53,415 nt of DNA from Ignavibacteria bacterium (GCA_014654705.1 JACVZY010000041.1:1-53415), one strand, 5' to 3'. Positions 45,207-53,415 are shown, counted from the stretch's first letter. The notes: a model not told the origin generated them from the sequence alone. Numbers and translations: made by a program.

Positions 45207-45644
45207 ATGCACATCCTTGTTTTCTTCTTTTTGCTTTGTTGCACAAGTGCTGCTCTTACTCAAAGCAAGCAATCATCAGCATCAGAGGTAATTACGGTAA
45301 TGGATTTCGTAAGAACTCATAAGGGCAAAGAAGCCGAAGCGCGGTATTTTTACGAAAACAACTGGCTTGTTTTTCGGAAAGAGGCATTGAAAAGTCGGTT
45401 TATTGCGAGGTATCAGCTTCTTTCGGTGAAAGATTCCAGCGCGGATTACGACACTATTCTCATCACACATTATTCAGATTCCACACAGTTTGCAGCTATT
45501 GAAAAGCGATTTACCGAAGTGATGAAACAAATCCAACCGCAAGGATTAAAGCTGCTTAATAGCCTTAAACCTCGTGAAATGACGACGATTGTACGGAGTA
45601 TAGAGGGGAAATCCGTATATTTTGGTGCGACCCAAAACAAATAA
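45207..45644 (+). CDS. Small secreted protein, dimeric alpha-beta-barrel-like
   Basis: 145 residues with a signal peptide ending ALTQ (about 19). The mature part (VITVMDFVRTHKGKEAEARY, FIARYQLLSVKDSSADYDTI, FAAIEKRFTEVMKQI) looks like a NIPSNAP or antibiotic-monooxygenase-like barrel. The match is weak and the function unknown. It starts 280 bp from the divergent DUF2892 start, so divergent promoters lie between. Confidence 0.65.
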   Translation: MHILVFFFLLCCTSAALTQSKQSSASEVITVMDFVRTHKGKEAEARYFYENNWLVFRKEALKSRFIARYQLLSVKDSSADYDTILITHYSDSTQFAAIEKRFTEVMKQIQPQGLKLLNSLKPREMTTIVRSIEGKSVYFGATQNK

Positions 45645-45689
45645 CATATTTTACTATTACTTGGCTCAACAATACTTGGAGAAGCAACT

Positions 45690-46844
45690 ATGTCCAACGC
45701 ACTTTCTCGCCGCAAATGGCTTCAATCCTCGCTTTCCGCCATCGGTGGAGTAGCACTCGCAACAGCACTTCCAAGCACCATTCAAGCAAAATCCTTTGAA
45801 GCCGCTTGCCACGCAAGCCCACGTGAACTTGCTCTTAAAGACGAAGGTTGGCTGCTTTTGGGCAGCAACGAAAATGCCTACGGACCAAGCCCCAAAGCCC
45901 GCGAAGCTATGTTGGAAGCCGTTCAGCGCGGTAATCGGTATGCAAATGTGCAACCGCTTGTACAGGATATAGCGGCATTTCGCGGCGTTGCACCGGAAAA
46001 TATTGTGGTAGGAGCAGGAAGCGCAGAAATACTTGGCTTGGCGGCACTCGCCTTCGCAAAACCTGGAATGGATGTTATTGCAGTAACGCCGACGTTTTTT
46101 GTTCTTCAATCAATGGCGCGGCGCTCTGGAGCAAATGTGGTGGAAATCAGTCTTGATGCGGATTTGCGGCATGATTTGTCAAAAATGGCAAGCGCAATTT
46201 CGCCCAAAACAAGCGTTGTCTATGTTTGCAACCCCAACAACCCGACGGGAACAAAGCTGGAAGCCTCACAGTTACGGGCTTTCTGCGAAGAAGCAGCAAA
46301 AAGGGCAGTTGTGGTTGTGGATGAAGTCTATCACGATTTTCTGACCGACATACAAAAAGACCCAAGTATGATTCCGCTTGCCGCGCAGAACCCGAATGTG
46401 ATTGTGGTGCGTTCGTTCTCGAAACTCTACGGATTAGCGGGGATGCGGGTTGGGTATGGCATTGGACATCCTGAAACGGTGAAAAAACTCGTTGCTCTTC
46501 AAGCGTGGAGCGCAAATGCGATTTCGCAGGTTTCAATGGCAGCAGCACAGGCTTCACTCAAAGACCAAGCGTTTATAACGATGGCAAACGGGAAAATTGC
46601 CGAAGGGCGTGAAATCGTGAGTTCGTACCTCAAAAGCGAAGGGATTTTTCACCCACAATCCTTCGCAAACGTGATTTACTTTGAAACGGAAAAGTACCCG
46701 AAAGATTTTGCGAAACTTATGGAATCGAAGCAAGTCATCGTCCGTGACGGAACCGCACTCAATCGCCGTTTCTGCCGCGTGAGTATGGGAACAACGGAGG
46801 AAATGCACAAGTTCGTTGAGGTCTTAAAATCGCTGAAAGTGTGA
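45690..46844 (+). CDS. PLP-dependent aminotransferase (histidinol-phosphate type) with Tat-like signal
   Basis: 384 residues. SRRKWLQSSLSAIGG followed by a hydrophobic stretch and an Ala-X-Ala-type site near 33 is a twin-arginine signal. The rest is a class I/II fold: GSNENAYGPSP (substrate N-arm), NPNNPTGT (Asn184), DEVYHDF (Asp211, Tyr214), RSFSKLYGLAGMRVGY with PLP Lys245 and Arg253, and RVSMGT with a substrate-binding Arg. Cytoplasmic HisC-type enzymes lack such a signal, so this one is probably exported folded with its cofactor. A role in periplasmic or surface amino-acid metabolism is inferred. Confidence 0.88.
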   Translation: MSNALSRRKWLQSSLSAIGGVALATALPSTIQAKSFEAACHASPRELALKDEGWLLLGSNENAYGPSPKAREAMLEAVQRGNRYANVQPLVQDIAAFRGVAPENIVVGAGSAEILGLAALAFAKPGMDVIAVTPTFFVLQSMARRSGANVVEISLDADLRHDLSKMASAISPKTSVVYVCNPNNPTGTKLEASQLRAFCEEAAKRAVVVVDEVYHDFLTDIQKDPSMIPLAAQNPNVIVVRSFSKLYGLAGMRVGYGIGHPETVKKLVALQAWSANAISQVSMAAAQASLKDQAFITMANGKIAEGREIVSSYLKSEGIFHPQSFANVIYFETEKYPKDFAKLMESKQVIVRDGTALNRRFCRVSMGTTEEMHKFVEVLKSLKV

Positions 46845-46885
46845 TAAATACTTACCGCAATGCTTTTTTCTCTCAGATTTTTCCA

Positions 46886-47819
46886 AGAAGTTGTTTAGCA
46901 TTTTTGAGGTTAGAGAATTCTACGGATAAAAATAATGAGAAAGCCGATGACATTCATAGCCGACCAGTGTTTGAGCTTTGTTTCGTAGCGAACAAGTAAT
47001 CCCTTGAAGCCATCAAGCCATGCAAAGGTGTGTTCAATAACCGTTCGTTGCTTGTAGAGTTCATCGTCAAAGTATTCGTCACGGTCTTCGGTACCACCAT
47101 TGCGCGGGTTGATAGGGATGTTGGCTTCGATAGCGAACTCCGCGCATACCGAGCGGACGAGTGTGGTATCAAAGGCTGCATCGGCGTTGAGGAAAATACC
47201 CTGCACATCAATGTCTGCTTCAAGCAGCAAAGCAATCATTTCACGAAGAATCTCTGCAATCTCAAAGGTATCGTGATGTTCGCCGCTTCTTGGTGTTGCA
47301 TAGCTTACGGGCGTACCATTCTTATCGCTCAAAACAGCACAATTCGTTGTTTTGCACCGTTTTCGCCCTTGATAGCCAACGGCTTCTCCGCCGCGCTTGG
47401 CTGGCGTATGCGAGGCATCCAATTGTGCAGAACTCAGGTCAATGACGCGAGGATGTTCCTTGAGCAAGGCGACAAAGGCAGCACGCCATGAACCGTCAGC
47501 AATCCAGTGGCGATAATGGTGATAGACACCTTGCCATGTATAGGGCTTATTCGTAAAGAACTGTTTGACTGGCAAAGACCGCCATTGGCAGCCGGTTTTT
47601 ACCCGATAGAGAATTGCTTGAACAATCTCCAGCGTTGGTACGTCATCGGTTTTACCGCGTGAACCAATGCTTAACCAGGGAATGATATACGTTTCTATAC
47701 TTGACGATGACAGGACTTCCATTGCATGGTATGTTGGTGAAGAGTATGTGAGAAATATCCTTCACAGACTATGAAATGGGAGTTCCTGTGTTTTTTGAAA
47801 AAAATGCTAAACAACTTCT
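46886..47819 (-). mobile_element. Complete IS5-family insertion sequence
   Basis: About 934 bp bounded by perfect 20-bp inverted repeats: agaagttgtttagcattttt (46886-46905) and its complement (47800-47819). One transposase gene runs on the minus strand inside. Flanking bases (ttcca before, atagat after) show no obvious target duplication. It lies between the aminotransferase and the TPR kinase, and a deleted relative lies at 127-718. Confidence 0.88.
46910..47722 (-). CDS. IS5-family DDE transposase
   Basis: 270 residues, a full-length single frame. The N-terminal segment (about 30-90) has LYRVKTGCQWRSLPVKQFF and WQGVYHHYRHW. Catalytic residues: Asp102 (LDASHTPAKRGG), Asp181 (LNADAAFDT) and Glu230 (RTVIEHTFAWLDGFK), with INPRNGG between. 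It ends a few bases inside the left inverted repeat. No defects were seen, so the element may be active. Confidence 0.93.
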   Translation of the reverse strand: MEVLSSSSIETYIIPWLSIGSRGKTDDVPTLEIVQAILYRVKTGCQWRSLPVKQFFTNKPYTWQGVYHHYRHWIADGSWRAAFVALLKEHPRVIDLSSAQLDASHTPAKRGGEAVGYQGRKRCKTTNCAVLSDKNGTPVSYATPRSGEHHDTFEIAEILREMIALLLEADIDVQGIFLNADAAFDTTLVRSVCAEFAIEANIPINPRNGGTEDRDEYFDDELYKQRTVIEHTFAWLDGFKGLLVRYETKLKHWSAMNVIGFLIIFIRRIL

Positions 47820-47920
47820 ATAGATAAATTACAGGATATAATACTTTTCATTCATAATAACAACTGAGTTTGCCATAGTTTTACTTACTACAAACTACAA
47901 ATCCTTATCATTGATTTACT

Positions 47921-49915
47921 ATGTACTTCCGCTATCTCTTTATTTGTATTGTACTTCTTAGTATAGCAGTTACAAAGCTGTCTGCACAAAATTCCTTCGC
48001 TCAAATTGACAGCCTGCGCAATGTTCTTTCGACAGCGAAAGATACAAATTTAGCCAATGCGTATCAACGGCTGGGCGTACTCTATACCAATCGTCTTGAC
48101 CGCTTAGATTCTGCTCAATATTTCATTGAGAAATGTTTGAAACTGTCTTTGCAACTCGACTTTGATAAGGGTATTGCTTGGGGATATATGTTGCAAGCGA
48201 ATATTTTTCTTACACAAAAGAAATATTCTGAGGCGCTATCATCAGGTAAAAATGCTCACAAAATTTTCTCCGAATTACATATGTTTGCTCAGGCTGCTCA
48301 AGCACTGTACACAAGCGGTCTTGTCTATAACGCTGTTGGTGATGTGAGTAATGCCGTGAAGTATTTTGTAGAGTCAGCACAAACATTTGAACAATATGCA
48401 CCGCAAAATCCTGCCTTATCCATTGCATACCTGAATTTAGCTATGGGACTATCCCGCTTGAATAGGCGTGAAGAGTCGGTATTGTATAGCAAAAAAGCTA
48501 TTCAAATAGCACGACAAAATCACGATGCCCAAAAAGAAATCTTAGCTTCGGTAAATCTTACGAGTAATCTCGTTACTCTACATCAGTTTGACACAGCTTT
48601 GGTTTATGCAAATAGAGCATTGGATGAAAGCAAGCGCATTGGTTTTGTGCATGGGATTATTCGTAGCCTTATCGTACAATCGCATATTTGTTTAGAGGAG
48701 GGAAATTTTAATCGGGTTATCGCTCTTGGAACGGAGGTGATACAGAAGGCAAATGAGTTTGGTAAAAAAGAATATATCGCTAATGCTTCTATGCGGATTG
48801 CAGAAGCATATGATTCCTTGCGAAATTATGATAAAGCATTAGAATATGCTCAACAAGGCGTGAGTTATGCTCAACAAATGCCTGATCCATGGTCTAATAT
48901 GCTTGTAAATCAATCTCATAGTCATGAGGTAATTTCGGGCATCTACAAAAAGCGCAACAACCCGACGTTAGCATTATTTCATTTCGAGTTGGCAAAAAAA
49001 CTGGGCGATAGTGCATCCAGCCAAGAGAAAGAACAGCAGCTCAATGCACTTATAAACCTCTACGAGGCAAATCGCAAAGAAGCGCGACTCACTGAACTTG
49101 GTCATATCGCAGAACTTCAGTCGTTGCAACTTCAGCAAAAAAACACAATATTGATTTCCGTGAGTATTAGTGCGGTCTTGGCGGTACTTCTGGGCGTGTT
49201 GTTTTATCGGCAACGGCGTTTGGCGGCGGAAAAGCAGATTGCCGAAACGGAACAGCGTTTGCTCAGAACTCGCTTAAATCCTCACTTGTGGTTCAATGCG
49301 CTTTCTTCGGTGCAGCACCATCTCATAAGCGGTGCGAATACTCGCGCTACGGCGACGTATCTTTCCAAAATTGCTTCGGTGATGCGACAATCGCTCGAAA
49401 GCTCGTATCAAGATACCGTGAGTATTTCGGAGGAGGTAGAATTTGCCGAAAAGTATTTGAGTATCCAGCAAATGCGGTTAGAACAAGCATTTGAATACTC
49501 CATAGAAATTCATTCAGCATTAGACCCTGATTCTGTGAGGGTTCCGAGTATGCTCCTCGAACCATTTTTGGAAAATACCATCGAGCATGGTTTCAGGGGC
49601 ATTGAAGCAGTTGCGCGGAACGAAAAAGCGCATATCCGCATTGCATTCAATGTTGTGGAAAGCCAGAAAAAGAAGGGAGAAACGCTGTTATCCATTACAT
49701 TAGAGGACAATGGAAGCGGCTTGCAAAGCAAGAAATCACCACAAGAAAATGCTGAAACACAAGGCACGGCGCACCGCTCACGCGCAGTTGAAATTACGAA
49801 AGAGCGTCTGCGACTGCTCGCCCCAAAGCTCTCAGATGACGTAGGCGTAACGATTGCCGCACGGGAGAAGGGCGGAGTGATGGTGCGGATTACTCTGCCC
49901 CTGCAAGAGGCGTAA
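47921..49915 (+). CDS. TPR-containing LytS-type sensor histidine kinase
   Basis: 664 residues. Signal (about 1-22, ending LSAQ), then about ten TPR units in the periplasmic part (about 30-390), for example QRLGVLYTNRLDRLDSAQYF and AYLNLAMGLSRLNRREESVL. One membrane helix (about 407-428), a coiled linker and the His_kinase domain follow, with RTRLNPHLWFNALSSVQHH (phospho-acceptor His455). The ATP-binding part has LLEPFLENTIEHGF and LEDNGSGL, the intact G1 box. No regulator is adjacent; the LytTR regulator at 52048-52818, on the other strand, is the nearest candidate. Confidence 0.92.
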   Translation: MYFRYLFICIVLLSIAVTKLSAQNSFAQIDSLRNVLSTAKDTNLANAYQRLGVLYTNRLDRLDSAQYFIEKCLKLSLQLDFDKGIAWGYMLQANIFLTQKKYSEALSSGKNAHKIFSELHMFAQAAQALYTSGLVYNAVGDVSNAVKYFVESAQTFEQYAPQNPALSIAYLNLAMGLSRLNRREESVLYSKKAIQIARQNHDAQKEILASVNLTSNLVTLHQFDTALVYANRALDESKRIGFVHGIIRSLIVQSHICLEEGNFNRVIALGTEVIQKANEFGKKEYIANASMRIAEAYDSLRNYDKALEYAQQGVSYAQQMPDPWSNMLVNQSHSHEVISGIYKKRNNPTLALFHFELAKKLGDSASSQEKEQQLNALINLYEANRKEARLTELGHIAELQSLQLQQKNTILISVSISAVLAVLLGVLFYRQRRLAAEKQIAETEQRLLRTRLNPHLWFNALSSVQHHLISGANTRATATYLSKIASVMRQSLESSYQDTVSISEEVEFAEKYLSIQQMRLEQAFEYSIEIHSALDPDSVRVPSMLLEPFLENTIEHGFRGIEAVARNEKAHIRIAFNVVESQKKKGETLLSITLEDNGSGLQSKKSPQENAETQGTAHRSRAVEITKERLRLLAPKLSDDVGVTIAAREKGGVMVRITLPLQEA

Positions 49916-49935
49916 AACAGCACTGTTCAAAAAAA

Positions 49936-50691
49936 TCACTGCAACAAAAACGTAACCGAAACCTGCGCATTTATTTTGATTGTACCGGGAGCAAAGGTCT
50001 CCAAACTCTCTAAATTGCTTGCCCCGCTTCCCATTGCGGAAAAATTACTCATCACATTTTGCTGTGCTGAAAAGCCGGAGTGCGTCGGCACGTGTTCTGT
50101 TATCGTGATTGCTTTTCCAATCGTTTGCCCAATAGCCGCCGCCATCGCCGTTGCTTTTTCTTTGGCTGCTTTCATTGCCTGCTCTCGTGCTTTGTCACGG
50201 TTTTCGCGGAGTTTGGAGGTCTCAAAGTACACATTTTTTACTTCGCTCAGTCCTGTTTTCAGTACGTCAGAGAAAAATTCTTCAAAGCGAGCAATCTCTG
50301 TAAGCCTTACCAGTACTGTCTTTGAGATAAGATAGCCCCGAAAAACTCGTTTCTCAAGTCCATCGGCATCATAGACTCGCCGTCCGTTTTCCGATGCGGT
50401 TTCGTATTGCATATCTACTGCAATGAAATTCGTCTGAATATTCTGCGGAAGAATGCCGAAACGTCTCGTCAAATCAAGAATCTTCGCAATGGTTTCATCA
50501 TTTTGCTTTTTTGCTGTGTTTATATCTTTATGCAATTTTTGCACTTCTAAGGAAAGCACGACTTCATCAGGCGGCACACGGATTTCTGCCGAGCCTGTAA
50601 CTGTGATGGATGATTTTGTATCAAAAGTTTGCGCACTGGATTCTATACAATACGCGAAAACGAGAGTAAAAACAATGCTAAAAAGTCGCAT
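49936..50691 (-). CDS. SIMPL domain (DUF541) secreted protein
   Basis: 251 residues from the ATG at 50691 (signal peptide RLFSIVFTLVFAYCIESSAQ). The longer frame upstream is rejected because this start gives the signal. SIMPL markers: SITVTGSAEIRVPPDEVVLS, then ARFEEFFSDVLKTGLSEVKN, a helical ENRDKAREQAMKAAKEKATAMAAA block split over two parts, and a final INAQVSVTFLL. SIMPL proteins are periplasmic and of unclear function; some protect against oxidative stress. It ends 20 bp from the kinase at 47921 in the opposite direction. Confidence 0.9.
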   Translation of the reverse strand: MRLFSIVFTLVFAYCIESSAQTFDTKSSITVTGSAEIRVPPDEVVLSLEVQKLHKDINTAKKQNDETIAKILDLTRRFGILPQNIQTNFIAVDMQYETASENGRRVYDADGLEKRVFRGYLISKTVLVRLTEIARFEEFFSDVLKTGLSEVKNVYFETSKLRENRDKAREQAMKAAKEKATAMAAAIGQTIGKAITITEHVPTHSGFSAQQNVMSNFSAMGSGASNLESLETFAPGTIKINAQVSVTFLLQ

Positions 50692-50771
50692 AAATACTAG
50701 TGTTGATGAGGAGAAGCTTTTGATTACGTTTCCAAAATACACTATTTTTTGCTTTTGCCAGCATAAACGAA

Positions 50772-50806
50772 ACAAGCCTCAATCCGGCATAAAAACTGAG
50801 GCTTGT
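50772..50806 (-). terminator. Terminator for the beta-barrel gene
   Basis: Perfect 10-bp arms acaagcctca (50772-50781) and tgaggcttgt (50797-50806) with a 15-nt loop. On the minus strand the hairpin is followed by ttcgttt. It lies 22 bp past the stop of the beta-barrel gene at 50829. Confidence 0.7.
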
Positions 50807-50828
50807 GGGATGATATGAAAAACTCTGA

Positions 50829-51374
50829 TTACAATTTGAAATCTACGCCCAGACGCAAATACCCGAAGCCATAGCCAAATTCTGCCGTCGCCGCTAATTT
50901 ATCCGAGAAAAAGTATCGACCGCCCACGCGGAAATCCCAGAAAAAGCCGCCATAGCCCGTGTCCCACGTATAGCGAGCATCATTGGATGTAACCGAACCA
51001 AAATTCCATCCAAGCCCCAAACCCGCGTAGGTATCAAGGTTCTTGACTTTGAGCAAATCCACGTGGAAGTTTCCACCGACGGCGAAAATCAGATTCGTAT
51101 ATGTCCAATAACTAGAAGAATAGCCTGACCAACCAAATGTGCCGGTGACGCCAATTTGCTGCGTGATACCATATTCTGCATTAACGCCCAAACCCAAGCC
51201 AGCACCACCGATACCACCTAACCCAATACGAGGTCCGACGTAAAAATCTTTATTGTGAAATTGCGGATTCGGTCCGAATTGTGCGAAAGAGGAGTTTGTA
51301 CTGAAAAGTACCAGTAAAGCAGTAACAAAGCTCATTGCAAGACTACCACCGAAAGAAAGTTTGAAACGTTTCAT
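50829..51374 (-). CDS. Outer-membrane beta-barrel protein
   Basis: 181 residues with a signal peptide ending SFAQ (about 32). The mature part is a small eight-stranded-type barrel rich in Gly and aromatic residues (FYVGPRIGLGGIGGAGLGLG, GWSGYSSSYWTYTNL, YFFSDKLAATAEFGYGF), ending with an alternating strand and a terminal Leu. It resembles porin- or OmpW-like small barrels of Bacteroidota. Function unknown; possibly structural. Confidence 0.82.
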   Translation of the reverse strand: MKRFKLSFGGSLAMSFVTALLVLFSTNSSFAQFGPNPQFHNKDFYVGPRIGLGGIGGAGLGLGVNAEYGITQQIGVTGTFGWSGYSSSYWTYTNLIFAVGGNFHVDLLKVKNLDTYAGLGLGWNFGSVTSNDARYTWDTGYGGFFWDFRVGGRYFFSDKLAATAEFGYGFGYLRLGVDFKL

Positions 51375-51470
51375 AATCGTGTAAAGTTTTTTTGAGGTTG
51401 TTTTTGAAATTTATGAGAAAATTTTGTACAAATTTTATACAGCATAAAGTACAGAGTGCTCGGCTGACTT

Positions 51471-51552
51471 CAAGGCTAGATTATATCTAGCTTGGAGGGC
51501 AATTGAAAACAAACTGCACCTTGCTCAATAAAAAGCTCGCAGGCAAGGTGCA
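51471..51552 (-). terminator. Hairpins downstream of the small secreted gene
   Basis: Arms tgcaccttgc (51515-51524) and gcaaggtgca (51543-51552) form a perfect 10-bp stem. On the minus strand it is followed by gtttgttttc, fitting an intrinsic terminator 58 bp past the stop of the gene at 51610. A second hairpin, caaggctagat/atctagcttg (51471-51494, one bulged G), lies closer to the barrel gene. Confidence 0.65.
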
Positions 51553-51609
51553 ATCTGGGTTTGCAGGGCGTTCAAGCTGGAAGGTGCGTGAGGCTGAAAA
51601 ATCAAGAAC

Positions 51610-51903
51610 TTACATGACTTTGATGCAGCCGTTTTTAATTTCAATCTTTGCGCCATCTTTTACTTCGATTTTCCCGCATTTGGTTTCAATCACACAAACA
51701 TCTCCTCCGCCTTGGATGGTTACTGCTGTTGTGCGGCTATTGCCAAATTCGACTTCCGTATCGGTGCCCCCAATGCGCACTTTGAATTTATGCGTTTCTG
51801 AATCTTTGTTGTAGTATTGGATATAGACTTTTGCTTCCGCGTCTGTCGGCGTGAAAAATACTGGCGCGAAGGCAAATGCAGCGAGAATGAGTGCTTTTTT
51901 CAT
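51610..51903 (-). CDS. Small secreted protein of unknown function
   Basis: 97 residues. A signal peptide (KKALILAAFAFAPVFFTPTD, ending AEA) precedes about 72 mature residues predicted as beta strands: VYIQYYNKDSETHKFKVRIG, then VEFGNSRTTAVTIQGGG, then KIEVKDGAKIEIKNGCIKVM. Three Cys residues could form a disulfide. A good hairpin terminator follows. No family recognised. Confidence 0.7.
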   Translation of the reverse strand: MKKALILAAFAFAPVFFTPTDAEAKVYIQYYNKDSETHKFKVRIGGTDTEVEFGNSRTTAVTIQGGGDVCVIETKCGKIEVKDGAKIEIKNGCIKVM

Positions 51904-52047
51904 AGTTGTACATGAATAATAGTGGAAGAAGTATAGGTGAGTTTACAAGCACAAAAATAGGGTAGCGCACGGCACAAAACGGGCTGTGTAAATAAGTGCG
52001 GGTATTTTCTTAATAATCGCGGCGGGAATGAAGAGAAGTGCGAGACT

Positions 52048-52818
52048 TTATGTATTCAAAACTTTCAACAAATCATCTTTTTTGCGTGTGGCAACCGGCA
52101 CGTTAGAGCCATCGGTCATTTGTAAATCAGAGTCGGATTTGCGGAAAAGCTTGATATGGCGCAGGTTGATGAGGTGTGAGTGGTGAACGCGGAAAAATAG
52201 GTGTGGAGTGAGTAATACTTCATATTCTTTGAGTGTCTTAGAAACGATAATGGTGGAGCGGTCTTTGAGGTAAAAGGTTGTGTACGGACCATCGGCAGAG
52301 CAGCGAATAATATCGGGAACGTCCACAAAGTAGATATTATCATGGTCGCGGAGGGCGATTTTTTTATCGGCACGATGAATCTGCTGCAAGTTTTCATTCA
52401 AAAGAGCAATCTGCTGAGAAAGCACGGTTCCCAGAGCTGCATCTGCACTTATTTCGTTTGTTTTACGGATATTGACCATAGCTCGCTCCAATGCTCGTTT
52501 CAATGCATCTTCATCTACAGGTTTGACGACAAAATCTATCGCGCTAAACTCGAAAGCATTTAAGGCGTAGTGATTATGAGCCGTGATAAACACTAATTGA
52601 AATTCAGATTTTTCGATACTCCGAAGGAGGTCAAATCCAGTGCCGTCCTGCATTTCCACATCAAGCAAAACAATATCAGGCTTATGCTGGGCGATTACCG
52701 CCAAGCCGCTCTGTACGCCGTCTGCCTCGTATAGGGCAGCACTGGGGAATATTTCTGAGGCGAAGAGTCGGGTTGTCGCGCGGATATGTGCTTCGTCGTC
52801 AATGATAAGAATGGTCAT
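52048..52818 (-). CDS. LytTR-family response regulator
   Basis: 256 residues from the ATG at 52818, giving the classic TILIIDDEAHIR start; an ATG at 52842 adds eight residues. The receiver domain carries the phospho-acceptor Asp in DIVLLDVEMQDG, TAHNHYALNAFEF and DFVVKPVDEDAL. A linker leads to the LytTR domain (about 155-252): IALRDHDNIYFVDVPDIIRC, then FFRVHHSHLINLRHI, ending TRKKDDLLKVL. It is separated from the TPR kinase at 47921 by three genes on its own strand, and the two may form one system (inference). Confidence 0.92.
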   Translation of the reverse strand: MTILIIDDEAHIRATTRLFASEIFPSAALYEADGVQSGLAVIAQHKPDIVLLDVEMQDGTGFDLLRSIEKSEFQLVFITAHNHYALNAFEFSAIDFVVKPVDEDALKRALERAMVNIRKTNEISADAALGTVLSQQIALLNENLQQIHRADKKIALRDHDNIYFVDVPDIIRCSADGPYTTFYLKDRSTIIVSKTLKEYEVLLTPHLFFRVHHSHLINLRHIKLFRKSDSDLQMTDGSNVPVATRKKDDLLKVLNT

Positions 52819-53015
52819 TTGAGCTGAGAAATTTTCAAGCATTGTATTGGTGCGGGTTTGACTGTAACTTACGCCAAAATTTACGAATATCAAAAGATGC
52901 TTTGGGGCTGTTGATTCATTCGTTTTTGAGAAGTTTGGTGAGAAAGAACCAGTTTTTTGCGCACGTATTTACGTGCACCCTACACGTCCGAAATTCTCTG
53001 ATTGTACTGCTTTAG
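52819..53015. other. Spacer with a short palindrome
   Basis: A 7-bp palindrome gcacgta-tt-tacgtgc spans 52961-52976. The rest is AT-rich promoter-like sequence upstream of the divergent response regulator. No gene. Confidence 0.4.
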
Positions 53016-53362
53016 CAGAAAGGCTTGGAAGGAGTTTGTGAAGAAATTGTGCACTTGTTAAACCATGACAAGCACTTGTTAAAAGCCGCAGAATTAGCTG
53101 GTGTGAAAGAGGTATTTTGGGGCAATTCCAACGAAGCACTATCAATGCACCTCACGATGAAAAAAGTTCACAATCTGTCTTGCAGAGGCACTGAAAAACC
53201 ATAAAAAATACTGGGGAATCAAAGCAATGCGGCATTATGAAAATGGATATTTTTCGTTTGGTCTGCTGGCACTGTGTGTCATGGCGGTAGATACGAAAAA
53301 GTTCACTATCAATGTCGAATCGCCGTATATCCCACGTTGGTTGATTTTTCGGGAGTATGAAT
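53016..53362 (+). pseudogene. Broken gene resembling an Imm49-type immunity protein
   Basis: Frame one (53016-53201) reads CEEIVHLLNHDKHLLKAAEL and NEALSMHLTMKK. A hexa-A run at 53160-53165 shifts the frame, and frame two continues ICLAEALKNHKKYWGIKAMR, then GYFSFGLLALCVMAVDTKKF, then INVESPYIPRWLIF. The pattern of an ALxxHKxYW helix followed by GxxSxGxLAL and ESxYxPRxL is, from memory, that of the C-terminal half of Imm49-type polymorphic-toxin immunity proteins. No start codon or ribosome site was found, and the frame runs into an IS3-like terminus at 53363. Confidence 0.5.
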
Positions 53363-53415
53363 TGAGCTGCCCCCCATTTTTTGGACAGGTAGTGTAGATA
53401 AGTTTTCTGCACTAT
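53363..53415. mobile_element. Possible IS3-family element terminus, cut by window edge
   Basis: Starting at 53363, tgagctgccccccatttttt followed by ggacagg resembles IS3-family inverted repeats (TG at the tip, then a C-rich block and a TGGACA-like block). The element body would lie beyond the window. The call depends on a single end. Confidence 0.45.

Noticed and set aside
53157-53166. AAAAAAG slippery heptamer as a programmed frameshift site
   Set aside because: The canonical A-AAA-AAG slip is -1, but joining the two frames here requires +1, so a simple indel in the A run is more likely.

Overview
The window looks like a piece of a Bacteroidota/FCB-group chromosome, possibly a Kapabacteria/Chlorobiota-like lineage; the placement is inferred from gene content only. 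The markers are two SusC/SusD-type outer-membrane uptake pairs, a type IX secretion (T9SS) C-terminal sorting domain on a secreted dioxygenase and a second such tail cut by the left edge, a Reg_prop sensor kinase, LytS/LytTR pairs, DUF2911 proteins, and a tricorn-like protease beside a sortilin/BNR protein. Base composition is moderate. Most genes carry signal peptides or lipoboxes, so this is largely a cell-envelope region. I saw no tRNA, rRNA or CRISPR array.

Layout. 1-720: the last codons of a T9SS-exported protein, then an internally deleted IS5-type element. 1029-4948: a beta-propeller sensor kinase with a degraded ATP-binding domain and its LuxR-type response regulator. 5245-14632: two consecutive SusC-SusD pairs, separated by a terminator-like hairpin, with no carbohydrate-active enzyme beside them. 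14892-23981: small secreted and envelope proteins, including two DUF2911-TPR paralogues, an ankyrin protein with a Tat-like signal, a tandem DUF4440/SnoaL-like protein, a YCII protein, a frameshifted small gene between 13-bp direct repeats, and a PQQ-type propeller. 24036-33222: a MacB/FtsX permease, a sortilin/BNR repeat protein and a tricorn-like S41 protease, all on the plus strand. 33346-37459: two envelope genes, then a graveyard with a dead alpha/beta hydrolase paralogue, an IS982 fragment and a frameshifted IS630 fragment.

37460-43708: the most system-like block. It holds a haem lipoprotein with a CX4CH site, a DUF3500 lipoprotein, an intradiol dioxygenase with a T9SS tail, a HupE/UreJ-like membrane protein, and a LytS-type kinase overlapping a LytTR regulator. 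Gaps are short and all genes run the same way. 43752-44927 (minus) is an ECF sigma factor with a Cys-bearing C-terminal extension, coupled to a DUF2892 membrane protein. 45207-46844 has a small secreted protein and an aminotransferase with an apparent Tat signal.

46886-47819 is an apparently complete IS5-family element with 20-bp perfect inverted repeats. 47921-52818 holds a TPR histidine kinase, three minus-strand envelope genes (SIMPL, beta-barrel, small secreted protein) and a LytTR regulator. The right edge has a broken gene resembling the C-terminal part of Imm49-type immunity proteins, running into what looks like an IS3-family terminus.
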